From positions 1 through 55,244 of the forward strand of contig LUJN01000031.1 of the NCBI GenBank assembly GCA_001689445.1: a DNA stretch of 55,244 nucleotides. Reading direction: 5' to 3'. The stretch's first letter is position 1. The number at the start of each line of letters is the position of its first letter. The stretch comes from Bacteroidales bacterium M3 (GTDB lineage Bacteria > Bacteroidota > Bacteroidia > Bacteroidales > Muribaculaceae). Under the pieces are notes generated by a model. The model did no database searches and was not told the DNA's origin. It saw only the letters and a list, made by a program, of their open reading frames with translations. The position numbers and the translations under genes are program-made. This document shows positions 32,247 to 40,822 of this stretch, piece by piece.

Positions 32247-33773
32247 TTAGTTGGTCACGCGTTCAAGCCACTTGACCATGCCGAACATGACACCCATCGA
32301 GATGAGGCAGACGGCAAAGAATACGCCCCAAGCTTCCCATATGGGCCACTTGTTGTACATCAGCGGGCCTATCCAGAGCAGCAGGTTGCCGACGGCGGTA
32401 GCCCCGAGCCACAGGCCCTGACAAAGTCCCTGAAGGTGCTTGGGCGCAACCTTAGAGACGAATGACAGCCCGAGCGGGGAGATGAACAGCTCGGCGACAG
32501 TCAGGAAGAAGTAGAGCATGATGAGCACCCACGGGCCGGCTTTCATTCCCTCCTTGACGGCATTTGCCATCTCGCGGAACTCTGTGCCCGAGGGGTAGCC
32601 CTCGCAGTAGGAGAAGATGGCGAGGAACAGGTAGGCGATGCCGGCAAGTCCCATGCCGATGGCTATCTTCTTAGGGGTGGAAATCTCGCGCCCGCGCTTG
32701 CTCAAGGCTGCGAAAAGCCACATGATGAGCGGGGTAAGCACGATGACAAAGAATGGGTTGACGGCTTGCCATATCTCGGGGGCGATAGTGTCGGTCTGCA
32801 CGAAGTCGCGGGCAAAGAGCGACAGCGAGGTGCCGTTCTGGTGGAATGAGAACCAGAAGAATATCACGATGCCGAGCACGGCAAAGAGGGCATACATGCG
32901 CTGCTTGATTTCCTTTGCCATGGCGCGCTTCTCCTCGGGGGTGTAGTTGACAGTCTCGGCCTTGTCCTTTTTGCCGGGAGTGGGAAGGCCCTTTTTGGTG
33001 GCCACAAAGATGAGAAGCGATATGAGCATGGCAGCCACGGAGGCTATGAACGAATAGTGGATGCCGGTGTTGAACACTTCAAGATACTGCGAGCAGAAGG
33101 CCGACATGTCGGCTGCCGCGCTGCCGTTGTTGGCGAGTGTGGCAAGCTCGTAGAGGTTGTTCATGTTCTCGTCGGTCATTGAGTCGGTGACGCTCAGGTA
33201 CTTGTGGCACAGGGCGGGGAGGTCGGCGTTGTACACCATGTTGTGTACGCCGAGCCACCAGCTGCGGAGCATCGGAGCCACAAACGGGGCTATGAGACCT
33301 CCGATGTTGATGAACACGTAGAATATCTGGAAGCCCGAGTCACGCTGTGCGCTGTAGCGGGGATTGTCATATAGCTGTCCGACGATGGCTTGCAGGTTGC
33401 CCTTGAACAGTCCGTTGCCGAAGGCGATGAGAAACAGCGCCACGCATGTGAGGGTCAACAGCCAGCTTTTGTTTTCGGGGGTGGCGAGGATGGGGATGGC
33501 AAGGACTATGTAGCCGAGAGTCATAACGACGAGGCCGTTGATGATGGTGCCCTTGTAGTTCTGTGTCTTGTCGGCTATGATACCTCCGACGAGGCTGAGC
33601 ACATAGATGCCGGCATAGAAGAACGAGTAGATGAGGGTGCTCTGTTCCTCGGGAAGCCCGAATTTGGAGCAGAGGAACAGCACCAGGACGGCATTCATGA
33701 TGTAGTAGCCAAACCGCTCGCCCATGTTGCTGAGGGCGGCCGGGATGAGTCCTTTGGGGTGTTTGTTGAACAT
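32247..33773 (-). CDS. Proton-dependent oligopeptide transporter (POT/PTR2 family)
   Basis: A 508-residue inner-membrane MFS protein importing di- and tripeptides with protons. I start at MFNKHPKGL (33773); an open frame to 33863 would overlap sufE. Residues 14-24 (LSNMGERFGYY) are the POT motif 1, with Asn16 where the ExxER motif has its first Glu. A soluble insertion (about 185-250) interrupts the helices, followed by the second half with IFFWFSFHQNGTSLSLFARD. It is 49 nt downstream of sufE on the same strand. Confidence 0.93.
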   Translation of the reverse strand: MFNKHPKGLIPAALSNMGERFGYYIMNAVLVLFLCSKFGLPEEQSTLIYSFFYAGIYVLSLVGGIIADKTQNYKGTIINGLVVMTLGYIVLAIPILATPENKSWLLTLTCVALFLIAFGNGLFKGNLQAIVGQLYDNPRYSAQRDSGFQIFYVFINIGGLIAPFVAPMLRSWWLGVHNMVYNADLPALCHKYLSVTDSMTDENMNNLYELATLANNGSAAADMSAFCSQYLEVFNTGIHYSFIASVAAMLISLLIFVATKKGLPTPGKKDKAETVNYTPEEKRAMAKEIKQRMYALFAVLGIVIFFWFSFHQNGTSLSLFARDFVQTDTIAPEIWQAVNPFFVIVLTPLIMWLFAALSKRGREISTPKKIAIGMGLAGIAYLFLAIFSYCEGYPSGTEFREMANAVKEGMKAGPWVLIMLYFFLTVAELFISPLGLSFVSKVAPKHLQGLCQGLWLGATAVGNLLLWIGPLMYNKWPIWEAWGVFFAVCLISMGVMFGMVKWLERVTN

Positions 33774-33822
33774 GGATTTTAGGTTTATGATTAAAAATTG
33801 GATGATTGGTCTCCTTGTCTGT

Positions 33823-34257
33823 CTACTTGGCTGCGTCGATCTGTGCCTGGAACGCGAGTGCATAGAGGCGCATCTGCTTCACCATGGCCACCAGACCGTT
33901 GCTGCGGGTGGGGGATAGGTGCTCCGACAGGCCGATGCGGTCGATGAAGTAGAGGTCGGCATCGAGTATCTCGCGGGGAGTGTGGTCGTTGAGCACCTTG
34001 ATGAGCAGTGATATTATCCCCTTGACGATGATGGCGTCGGAGTCGGCTGTGTAGTGCACGCGCCCGTCGGCGTCCATCTCGGCGTTGAGCCATACGCGGC
34101 TCTGACACCCCTCGATGAGGTGCTGGGGGGTCTTGTATTTCTCGTCAATCGGCGGCAGGGCGTTGCCCAGGTCGATGATGTAGGCATAGCGGTCCATCCA
34201 GTCGTCAATGTCGCTGAACTCCGCTATTATCTCGTCTTGTGTCTCGTTAATGGTCAT
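33823..34257 (-). CDS. sufE: SufE-family sulfur acceptor
   Basis: It accepts persulfide sulfur from the cysteine desulfurase SufS and stimulates Fe-S cluster assembly. The 144-residue length and the motif HLIEGCQSRVWL (46-57) with acceptor Cys51 fit SufE. The C-terminal RSNGLVAMVKQM loop also matches. It stands apart from other suf genes, between an M28 peptidase gene (25-nt gap) and the POT transporter. It may be transcribed from the M28 promoter. Confidence 0.94.
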   Translation of the reverse strand: MTINETQDEIIAEFSDIDDWMDRYAYIIDLGNALPPIDEKYKTPQHLIEGCQSRVWLNAEMDADGRVHYTADSDAIIVKGIISLLIKVLNDHTPREILDADLYFIDRIGLSEHLSPTRSNGLVAMVKQMRLYALAFQAQIDAAK

Positions 34258-34282
34258 TTGTATTTTGTATTGTTGGGCACGG

Positions 34283-35290
34283 TTATTTTCCCGGCTCTGT
34301 GTATATGGTGTTTGTGACTGTCTGCCCCACGGCCTTGAGTGTCGCCCGGTCGATGACGCTCATGTCATCGTTGATGGTGTGCCACGAGGGGTGGAAGTTT
34401 TTGGTGACGGGGTTGTCACACTCTATGATGTCGATTGTCGGGATGCCGGCCTGGTTGATGAAATAGTGGTCGTCGGTGACGGCTCCCGAGCGCATGTTGG
34501 GGAAGCGGTCGCCATAGCCTGAACGGTCGGCTATGCTCCACACTTTGTCAACCACCTGCGGGGCGTATATCTCGGAGAAATACTCGCGGTGGAACTTAGC
34601 CCCACGGGCACCCACCATATCAAGGAGTATGCCGTAGACGGGCAACTGCTTTCCCTGATAGGGCATGTGGCGGCACCAGTATTGGGCGCCGAGCCCCCAT
34701 GTGTCTGTAGCAGCTCCCCAGCTCGATGACTGGCCAGAGTCCTCGGCATCGGTGAAAAGCATGTCGACGCCCACGTCGGGGCGCTTTATGGAGAATTGCC
34801 GGGCTATCTCCAGGAGTACCCCTACGCCCGACGCGCCGTCGTTGGCCCCGGGGACAGGCTTCTCGCGGTTGGAGAATGTGCCGTCGTTGTCGGCCCACGG
34901 GCGTGTGTCGTAGTGGGCGACGAGCAGTACCCGCTTTGATGCGTCCTTGTTAAATCGGCCGAGTATGTTGTTTATGGCGTAGATCTGGCCGGTGTGTATC
35001 TCCATCGTGGTGCGTTGTTGTATTATGCTGTCGGCCCCGTGGCGTTTCAGTTCGCCGACAATATACGCCTGGCATTTGTCGTGCCCTACGGTACCGGGGA
35101 TGCGGGGGCCCATCTTTACCTGTGTCGCCACGTAGGAGTATGCGCTGTCGGCATCAAATGTCATTTCCGACAGTGGTTGTGGGGCGATGCTGTCGGTGGC
35201 GTTGTCCGATGAAGCCTGTGATTGCTTCCCTCCGCACGACAACGTGCCGAGGAGCAGTGGCAATATCAAGAGATTCCTTATCTTCAGCAT
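34283..35290 (-). CDS. M28-family zinc peptidase, glutaminyl-cyclase-like lipoprotein
   Basis: A 335-residue lipoprotein: the signal ends LLGTLSCGG (Cys19). The M28 zinc-site sequence is visible: VAHYDTRPW, VPGANDGASGVGVLLE, FTDAEDSGQSS and FHPSWHTINDDMS. Spacing and the Trp-rich loop (SSSWGAATDTWGLG) resemble glutaminyl-peptide cyclotransferases, so the product may cyclise N-terminal Gln or act as an aminopeptidase in the envelope. I start at 35290 because the signal peptide begins there; the frame is open to 35380. A TATCTTTG box is 26 nt upstream, divergent from the ABC gene. Confidence 0.88.
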   Translation of the reverse strand: MLKIRNLLILPLLLGTLSCGGKQSQASSDNATDSIAPQPLSEMTFDADSAYSYVATQVKMGPRIPGTVGHDKCQAYIVGELKRHGADSIIQQRTTMEIHTGQIYAINNILGRFNKDASKRVLLVAHYDTRPWADNDGTFSNREKPVPGANDGASGVGVLLEIARQFSIKRPDVGVDMLFTDAEDSGQSSSWGAATDTWGLGAQYWCRHMPYQGKQLPVYGILLDMVGARGAKFHREYFSEIYAPQVVDKVWSIADRSGYGDRFPNMRSGAVTDDHYFINQAGIPTIDIIECDNPVTKNFHPSWHTINDDMSVIDRATLKAVGQTVTNTIYTEPGK

Positions 35291-35315
35291 GATTTCTGGT
35301 TGATGTTTCAATCGG

Positions 35316-35323
35316 CAAAGATA
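35316..35323 (-). promoter_or_regulatory. -7 box of the M28-sufE unit
   Basis: TATCTTTG on the minus strand, 26 nt before the M28 start. Confidence 0.65.
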
Positions 35324-35363
35324 GCAAAATATCCGTATAAAATGCCGTCTCGGCCTTTTTTTG

Positions 35364-35371
35364 TACCTTTG
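35364..35371 (+). promoter_or_regulatory. -7 box of the ABC ATPase gene
   Basis: TACCTTTG preceded by a T-run, 31 nt before the ATG at 35402; divergent from the M28 promoter. Confidence 0.7.
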
Positions 35372-35401
35372 CACCCACAAGCAATATCAACGACCACTAT
35401 C

Positions 35402-36823
35402 ATGTCATACGTCATCAGCCTGCAGAGCGACACGCTGCAATATATCGGGGTGAAGCTGAACAACCCTCATCATGTGGAGATACCCGCCGGGGTGACGGCG
35501 GTCATCGGACCAAACGGGGCGGGGAAATCGACCCTCGGCAAGATTATCGAGAAGGGATGGAACATCGCCACCAACCGCATCCGCTCGTCAAAGGAGCGTC
35601 CCGTCATACGCAGCATAGAGTTCAGCGACATACATTCGCTCGCGGGATTCTCGGTGGAGTATTACCAGCAACGTTTTGAGGCCACTGCCAACGACGAGGT
35701 GCCGACTGTCGCCGACCTCCTGGGCGACCGCATCGCCACGCCGCGCTGGGAGGAGTTGAGCCGCCGCCTCGCGCTTGCCGATGTGGCGACCAAGCGGGTA
35801 AACTACCTGTCGAGCGGCGAGCTGCGCAAGCTGTTGATAATTAACCTGCTCTTTGAATTGCCCGACGTGCTGATACTCGACAATCCCTATATCGGTCTTG
35901 ACGCGGCATCCCGCGACCTGCTCGACGAGACGGTGCGCGACATCGCCGCCAACGGCGTGGCGGTCATCATGCTGCTCTGCAATCCCGGCGACATGATTGC
36001 AGACACAACGACCGTTATCCCCATCAACCGCCTCACGCTCGGCGAGCCAATAGCCGTCAACGGCGACATCGAGGCGGCGCGGCGGCAGGTGGAGGGGATG
36101 TTTGACTACACGGTCGACTTTGACTCGCTCCCCGCGACAGCACCCGAGCGGGAGAAGTTTGATGTCATCTTCTCGCTCGACCGGTGTCAGGTGAGGTATG
36201 CCCACAGGGTGATACTCCATGACGTGTCGTGGACCGTCAGGCAGGGGGAATGTTGGTCGCTCACCGGGCCAAACGGCTCGGGCAAGTCCACGCTGCTGAG
36301 CCTCGTCCATGCCGACAACCCGCAGGGCTACTCCAACGACATCACCCTCTTTGACCGTCGGCGCGGCACGGGCGAGAGCATATGGGACATCAAGCGGCGC
36401 ATCGGCTACATCTCCCCCGAGATGCACCTCTACTTCGGACGTGGCGGCACAGTGCTGTCAATCGTGGCCCACGGGCTTAACGACACTGTCGGGGGCTTTG
36501 TGCGGCTGCGCGACGAGCAGACTGCCCTCGCCGCCGAGTGGCTGCGTGCGCTCCACATCGACCACCTCGCCGAGCGGCGGTTCAACACCCTCTCGTCGGG
36601 CGAGCAACGCCTCGTCCTGCTTGCCCGGACGCTCATCAAGCGTCCCCAGCTGCTTATCCTCGACGAGCCGCTCCACGGACTCGATGCAGGCCGCAAGCGC
36701 GCCGTGCGCGACATCATCAACCGCCTCGTCGCCCTCCACGGCATCACCCTCGTCTACGTCACCCACTACCTCCCCGAAATCCCCGACTGCGTCACCCGCT
36801 CCATGACCCTCACCCATTGTTAG
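35402..36823 (+). CDS. Double-NBD ABC ATPase (ModF-like)
   Basis: A 473-residue protein made of two ABC nucleotide-binding domains without membrane segments. Domain 1 has Walker A GPNGAGKS (36-43), signature LSSGELRK and Walker B LILDNPYIGLD with Asn161 in place of the catalytic Glu. Domain 2 has Walker A GPNGSGKS (289-296), signature LSSGEQRL and Walker B LLILDEPLHGLD (Asp421, Glu422). The layout matches ModF/PhrA-type proteins linked to molybdate transport, but no mod genes are nearby, so the role is uncertain. I start at MSYVISLQ; the upstream open frame crosses the promoter. The stop TAG opens a heptad array. Confidence 0.88.
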   Translation: MSYVISLQSDTLQYIGVKLNNPHHVEIPAGVTAVIGPNGAGKSTLGKIIEKGWNIATNRIRSSKERPVIRSIEFSDIHSLAGFSVEYYQQRFEATANDEVPTVADLLGDRIATPRWEELSRRLALADVATKRVNYLSSGELRKLLIINLLFELPDVLILDNPYIGLDAASRDLLDETVRDIAANGVAVIMLLCNPGDMIADTTTVIPINRLTLGEPIAVNGDIEAARRQVEGMFDYTVDFDSLPATAPEREKFDVIFSLDRCQVRYAHRVILHDVSWTVRQGECWSLTGPNGSGKSTLLSLVHADNPQGYSNDITLFDRRRGTGESIWDIKRRIGYISPEMHLYFGRGGTVLSIVAHGLNDTVGGFVRLRDEQTALAAEWLRALHIDHLAERRFNTLSSGEQRLVLLARTLIKRPQLLILDEPLHGLDAGRKRAVRDIINRLVALHGITLVYVTHYLPEIPDCVTRSMTLTHC

Positions 36824-36863
36824 TGCACAGTTCAAAGGTCAAAGTGCACAGTTCACAGTGACC
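36822..36863 (+). repeat. Heptad array at the stop of the ABC gene
   Basis: AGTGCAC, AGTTCAA, AGGTCAA, AGTGCAC, AGTTCAC, AGTGACC, starting on the AG of the stop TAG and reading outward. Confidence 0.9.
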
Positions 36864-36940
36864 CCGTTGCCCATCGTGCCCGGCATGAACGGCATGGGTG
36901 TCATGCTCGCCATGAACGGCGTGGACGGCGTGGACGGCAT

Positions 36941-36972
36941 GTAGGGGCGCTATACATAGCGCCCGCAGCGAC
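36941..36972 (+). repeat. GTAG-headed palindrome (REP-like class 1), copy C
   Basis: GTAG, GGGCGCTA, TACA, TAGCGCCC, tail GCAGCGAC. It follows the heptad array of the ABC gene in the same orientation; between them are short GGCGTGGAC-type repeats. Confidence 0.82.
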
Positions 36973-36977
36973 CCACG

Positions 36978-37054
36978 TGTAGGGACATGCCTTTGGCATG
37001 TGAGCTGTGTTTCAGCAACTTGCCTATCCCACATGCCAAAGGCATGTCCCTACA
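36978..37054. repeat. BIME-like inverted pair of GTAG palindromes (class 2)
   Basis: GTAGGGACATGCC TTT GGCATGT (from 36979) and its reverse complement ending CTAC (37053) flank about 29 nt. Each arm is itself a palindrome with a GTAG head, the head-to-head layout of REP pairs. It fills most of the 265-nt gap between the convergent ABC and BspA-like genes and may act as their terminator. Confidence 0.75.
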
Positions 37055-37088
37055 TTAATCGGCATCTTCCCCCATGCGTTGCGTGTGG

Positions 37089-39803
37089 TTATTTGACGGC
37101 GATTTTGTTGGTCGTCACTTTGCCGTCGGCATAACGCAGACGCTCGATGTAGTGCCCCGGCATGGTCGGCTGCTTGTCGCCAAGCACACGCCCGTCAATG
37201 CCGTAATACTGCCGCTCAGCCACTTCGGCCTCCGCATTTCCATCGGCAATCACATCCTCAATGCCCGACTCCTTGATGTTGAAGAATTTGCTCCATGGCT
37301 CGGTGCCCCTGTATGCGGCAATACTCCCCTCCGGCACTGACAATGTAGCCCTGCTGTAAACCTCCTCGTCGAAAACGCCAACAAGTTCACAGGTGGAATA
37401 TCCACATAGGAAGGATGCATAAGGAGGGATGGTGTTATATACTATTACTTCGGATAAATTTGGGCATTTGGAGAAGGCATGAGGTTCTATCTGTGAGACA
37501 GATTGTCCAATCTCAACCGATGTCAGGCTGTTGCATCCCAAAAAGGCTCTTTGACAAATTTTTGTCACTGAGTTTGGTACATGTATCGATTTTAGAGAGG
37601 AACAATCGGCAAATGCATAAAAACCAATCTCTTTAAGGGACTGTGGTAACGAGACGGACTCCAAGTTCTCACATCCGTAAAAAGCTGCGTTATCAATGGA
37701 TGTGAGTGCCCCATCCTTGATTACGACATTTAATAGATTGACACACGCATCAAACGTGCCGTACTCAATCTTGTTTAATGATGCCGGTAGTAATATGTCG
37801 GTTAAGCTACTACAGTTATAGAATGCCCTACCTCCAATGCTCTCCAATCCGTCAGGCAGTATGATTTGAGTCAGGGCACTGCAATCTTGGAATGCATACA
37901 TGCCAATTTCTTTAAGAGACTTGGGCATCGTTACGGATTCCAGATTTGTGCAACGGGAAAAAGCAAACTCACCAATACTAATCAGTTTTTCGGGCAATAT
38001 AATAGCCTTTAACTCATTGTAATTATCAAAGGTGTATGCCTCTATTTCAGTTATATTGTTGCCTATTTCAATGGTTTGCGTACGAATGAAAGACCCCCTG
38101 AATAGCATCGGTTCTTTATCTTCTATTTTTTCTTTTTTGATTTTGCGCCCGATATATACATATTTGGGGCTTCCGATATTATTAATATATGAGTTTCCAG
38201 ACTCATATGCCACCTGTGTTATCGGTGGTTCTCCGTCGGCTATTATGAGTTTTTGCAGGTTGTCATCAAAAACACTGTATCCTAACCTTTGTACAGAAGG
38301 AGGAACTGTGATGCTCTCTAAACCGGTACACCCTAAAAAGGCATGAGACCCAATACTTTTTAGTGAGGATGGGAGCTTTATAGAGGTTAGATTACTGCAA
38401 CCCTGAAAGATGTCATCGCCTATCGTAGCGAGATGTTCAGGGAGATTAACTGTTCTTATGAGTTCGCCTGAAAATCGTATATCAATTAATTCCGTGACAT
38501 ATTCTCCGAATGTTACGGAATTGGAATATAGGATGGGTATATTGTCTTTTTTTGACTGAATATTGCGACCAATATAGATATTGTCCGTCGCTTCTATGTC
38601 CCCTTCCATTGAAATAGGATTGGCCCCGTCGGCGATTGTCAGTCTTTTCAATGCTCCCCCATACGATAATTCGCTTCCAAAAGCTGACTCTCCAATTTTA
38701 TTCACGGAGTTTGGAATTGTCAAATCCTCTAACTTCCAACACTGTAAGAACGCATCCGCCCCAATTTCCGTTACGGTATTTGGCAAGTCTACTGAAGTTA
38801 GGCTATGACACAGGCGAAAAGCTGACGTGCCTATCTTTTTCAGGTTGTATGGCTTTTTGAACGTTACAGATTCTATATCGCTTCGATGGAAGGCAGAGTC
38901 ACATATTTCAACCATCGTTGACGGGAAAGTGACGGACTTCAATACATCCGAGTTCCTGAATGTGGTCTTTTTGACCGAGGTGAATCCTTCAGGTATGATG
39001 AGGTCTTTGGGATTGCCGAGTAGTGTGGCCATTCCTGCTGTAAATGTGGTGGTTTTCCAATTGATTATCGAGGGGTCATTGAGCGTCCATTGGCAATTGA
39101 GGTCGGAGGAGTAGATGTTGAGGGCTGCGAGCTGGCAGACGGGGTCGGTGGATTCTGTCTTTATGATGTTGCGGCCTATCTCGGTGACACTGGCGGGGAT
39201 AGTGAGAGTCTTTACTTTTGTGCAGAGATAGAACGCGTACTCGGGTAGGCGCGTCACCTTAGGGCCGATGATGATGCGCTCGACCGAGGGCGGGAATGGA
39301 TAAGACCATGATATGATCTGACTTAAACCGGGTATTCCGGGTGAATAGAAACCACACCATGTGCAGTTGATAGCGTTGAAGTGTATCTCTTTGAGGGACG
39401 ACACGCCGTCGCTGGTCTGGCCGCCGTTGCCGCCGGGGCCTGTAACTGCCTTTATCATCCATCCGCTATTGTCCTTTGAGCCGGTGGAGCCGCCGTAGAA
39501 GTGAGTCACCTTGACGGCGGTCTCGGGGATGGTGACGGAGGTTACATTGGGGGAATTGGCAAAGCCACCAATCTCGGTGACAGTATATCTTTTGCCATTA
39601 TAGGTGACGTAAGAGGGAATGTCGATGTCGCCAGAATAGGTCGGGTTGCGGATGTCGTTGTTTTCGGCTGTGGCGACCGTCAGCTCTTCCTCCGACAGGA
39701 TTTTGTAATATAGGTTGCCCTGCTTGAAATCGTAGGCATGGGAAACGGCGGGGAATAGGGCGGCAAGAAGCAAGAGGAATGTGTGAATTTTCAAGTCTCT
39801 CAT
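37089..39803 (-). CDS. BspA-like leucine-rich-repeat surface protein
   Basis: A 904-residue exported protein: signal peptide (1-23), a GC-rich N-terminal segment, then many LRR_5/BspA repeats of about 23 residues. Examples are LKEIGMYAFQDCSALTQIILP, LESIGGRAFYNCSSLTDILLP and LKEIGFYAFADCSSLKSIHVP. The C-terminal 60 residues (ERQYYGIDGRV...GKVTTNKIAVK) look like a Bacteroidales C-terminal sorting-type segment, possibly for type IX secretion (inference). Such proteins bind host or bacterial surface partners. The centre of the gene (about 37400-39100) is clearly AT-richer than both ends and the neighbours, suggesting transfer or repeat shuffling. A TAGTTTTG box lies upstream. Confidence 0.9.
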   Translation of the reverse strand: MRDLKIHTFLLLLAALFPAVSHAYDFKQGNLYYKILSEEELTVATAENNDIRNPTYSGDIDIPSYVTYNGKRYTVTEIGGFANSPNVTSVTIPETAVKVTHFYGGSTGSKDNSGWMIKAVTGPGGNGGQTSDGVSSLKEIHFNAINCTWCGFYSPGIPGLSQIISWSYPFPPSVERIIIGPKVTRLPEYAFYLCTKVKTLTIPASVTEIGRNIIKTESTDPVCQLAALNIYSSDLNCQWTLNDPSIINWKTTTFTAGMATLLGNPKDLIIPEGFTSVKKTTFRNSDVLKSVTFPSTMVEICDSAFHRSDIESVTFKKPYNLKKIGTSAFRLCHSLTSVDLPNTVTEIGADAFLQCWKLEDLTIPNSVNKIGESAFGSELSYGGALKRLTIADGANPISMEGDIEATDNIYIGRNIQSKKDNIPILYSNSVTFGEYVTELIDIRFSGELIRTVNLPEHLATIGDDIFQGCSNLTSIKLPSSLKSIGSHAFLGCTGLESITVPPSVQRLGYSVFDDNLQKLIIADGEPPITQVAYESGNSYINNIGSPKYVYIGRKIKKEKIEDKEPMLFRGSFIRTQTIEIGNNITEIEAYTFDNYNELKAIILPEKLISIGEFAFSRCTNLESVTMPKSLKEIGMYAFQDCSALTQIILPDGLESIGGRAFYNCSSLTDILLPASLNKIEYGTFDACVNLLNVVIKDGALTSIDNAAFYGCENLESVSLPQSLKEIGFYAFADCSSLKSIHVPNSVTKICQRAFLGCNSLTSVEIGQSVSQIEPHAFSKCPNLSEVIVYNTIPPYASFLCGYSTCELVGVFDEEVYSRATLSVPEGSIAAYRGTEPWSKFFNIKESGIEDVIADGNAEAEVAERQYYGIDGRVLGDKQPTMPGHYIERLRYADGKVTTNKIAVK

Positions 39804-39826
39804 TTTTACAGTTTTTTGGTATAATG

Positions 39827-39834
39827 CAAAACTA
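39827..39834 (-). promoter_or_regulatory. -7 box of the BspA-like gene
   Basis: TAGTTTTG on the minus strand, 24 nt before the start codon; no -33 TTG seen. Confidence 0.55.
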
Positions 39835-39932
39835 ATGAAAATGAGACGGAATGAGCTTATGTAGCAGTTAAAAAATATTAATGTCGGCTTTTGTGCGTTA
39901 GGATGCGGTCATATGTATAATGCGGGTATGTG

Positions 39933-39961
39933 GATGCGGGCGCTATGTATAGCGCTCCTAC
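39933..39961 (-). repeat. GTAG-headed palindrome (REP-like class 1), copy D
   Basis: On the minus strand GTAG, GAGCGCTA, TACA, TAGCGCCC, then GCATC. One stem mismatch. It follows the heptad array of the channel gene in the same order and orientation as at 36.8-37.0 kb. Confidence 0.8.
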
Positions 39962-39994
39962 ATGGCGGCCACGATAGTCACGGCAACCATCGTG

Positions 39995-40029
39995 GGTCAC
40001 TGTGAACTTTGCACTTTGAATTGTGCACT
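39995..40029 (-). repeat. Heptad array at the stop of the formate/nitrite channel gene
   Basis: On the minus strand T + AGTGCAC, AATTCAA, AGTGCAA, AGTTCAC, AGTGACC, beginning in the stop TAG. Confidence 0.88.
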
Positions 40030-40816
40030 ACTTTGAGTGGAGGTAGGCGTGGATGCAGCCGACGAAGAGGGCGCCGCCGATGATGTTGCCGATGGTGGCG
40101 GGGATGAGGTTGGCCCATATCCAGGAGTGGGCGTCGGCGCCTTCGAGCAGGCCGGCGGGGATGAAGAACATGTTGGCGATGGAGTGCTCGTAGCCGAGGG
40201 CGACAAATGCCATCACGGGGAGCCAGCATCCGGCCATTTTTTCAAGCAGGTTGTGGCCCGACATGGCGAGCCATATGGCGAGGCAGACACACCAGTTTGC
40301 CCCGATGCCCTTGAGCAGCACCGTGAGCCACGGCATAGAGACCTTGGCCTCGGCGATGCGGACGATTGCGCCGTGGTAAGGCTCGGCGGCGGTCAGCCCG
40401 CAGCTGTAGACAAAGAGGTAGACAAACAGCAGCGCGCCGACAAAGTTGCCGAGGTAGACGAGCGTCCAGTTGCGCAACACGTCGCGCCAGCCGTAGTGGC
40501 CGCGCATCCATGCGGGTACGAGCAGGGCGTTGTTGCCCGTGAACAGCTCGGCGCCGAGCACGACCACGAGGATAAGCCCGATGGGGAACATGCAGCCGCT
40601 CAACAGGCGTTGCAGCGAGGGGTTGCCGGCGGTCAGTTCCGGGAATCCGTAGCCCACGATGAGCGAGAGCGTGCCGCCAAAGGCGATGTATGCCCCGGCG
40701 AGGATAGAGAGGAGGATAAAGCGGGCAAACGCGCCGTTGCTCAACGCCACCTTGCGGCGGCCTGTCTCGATGGCGGCGTTGATGACCTCGGCGGGTGTCT
40801 TGACGTTCATCGGCAC
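40028..40816 (-). CDS. Formate/nitrite transporter family channel
   Basis: A 262-residue inner-membrane protein with six predicted helices, the FNT (FocA/NirC) length. Typical FNT segments are visible: RFILLSILAGAYIAFGG in helix 1, VVLGAELFTGNNALL, WTLVYLGNFVGALLF, GIGANWCVCLAIWLAMSGHN and a final IGNIIGGALFVGC. It would pass formate, nitrite or another small monovalent anion. It starts 6 nt after the carbamoyltransferase stop and so is likely co-transcribed with it, an unexpected pairing. The stop TAG opens a heptad array. Confidence 0.93.
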   Translation of the reverse strand: MPMNVKTPAEVINAAIETGRRKVALSNGAFARFILLSILAGAYIAFGGTLSLIVGYGFPELTAGNPSLQRLLSGCMFPIGLILVVVLGAELFTGNNALLVPAWMRGHYGWRDVLRNWTLVYLGNFVGALLFVYLFVYSCGLTAAEPYHGAIVRIAEAKVSMPWLTVLLKGIGANWCVCLAIWLAMSGHNLLEKMAGCWLPVMAFVALGYEHSIANMFFIPAGLLEGADAHSWIWANLIPATIGNIIGGALFVGCIHAYLHSK

Positions 40817-40822
40817 GCGGGA

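Noticed and set aside
35222..35401. Upstream extension of the ABC ATPase
   Set aside because: It would run through both divergent promoters and into the M28 gene; family homology begins at MSYV.
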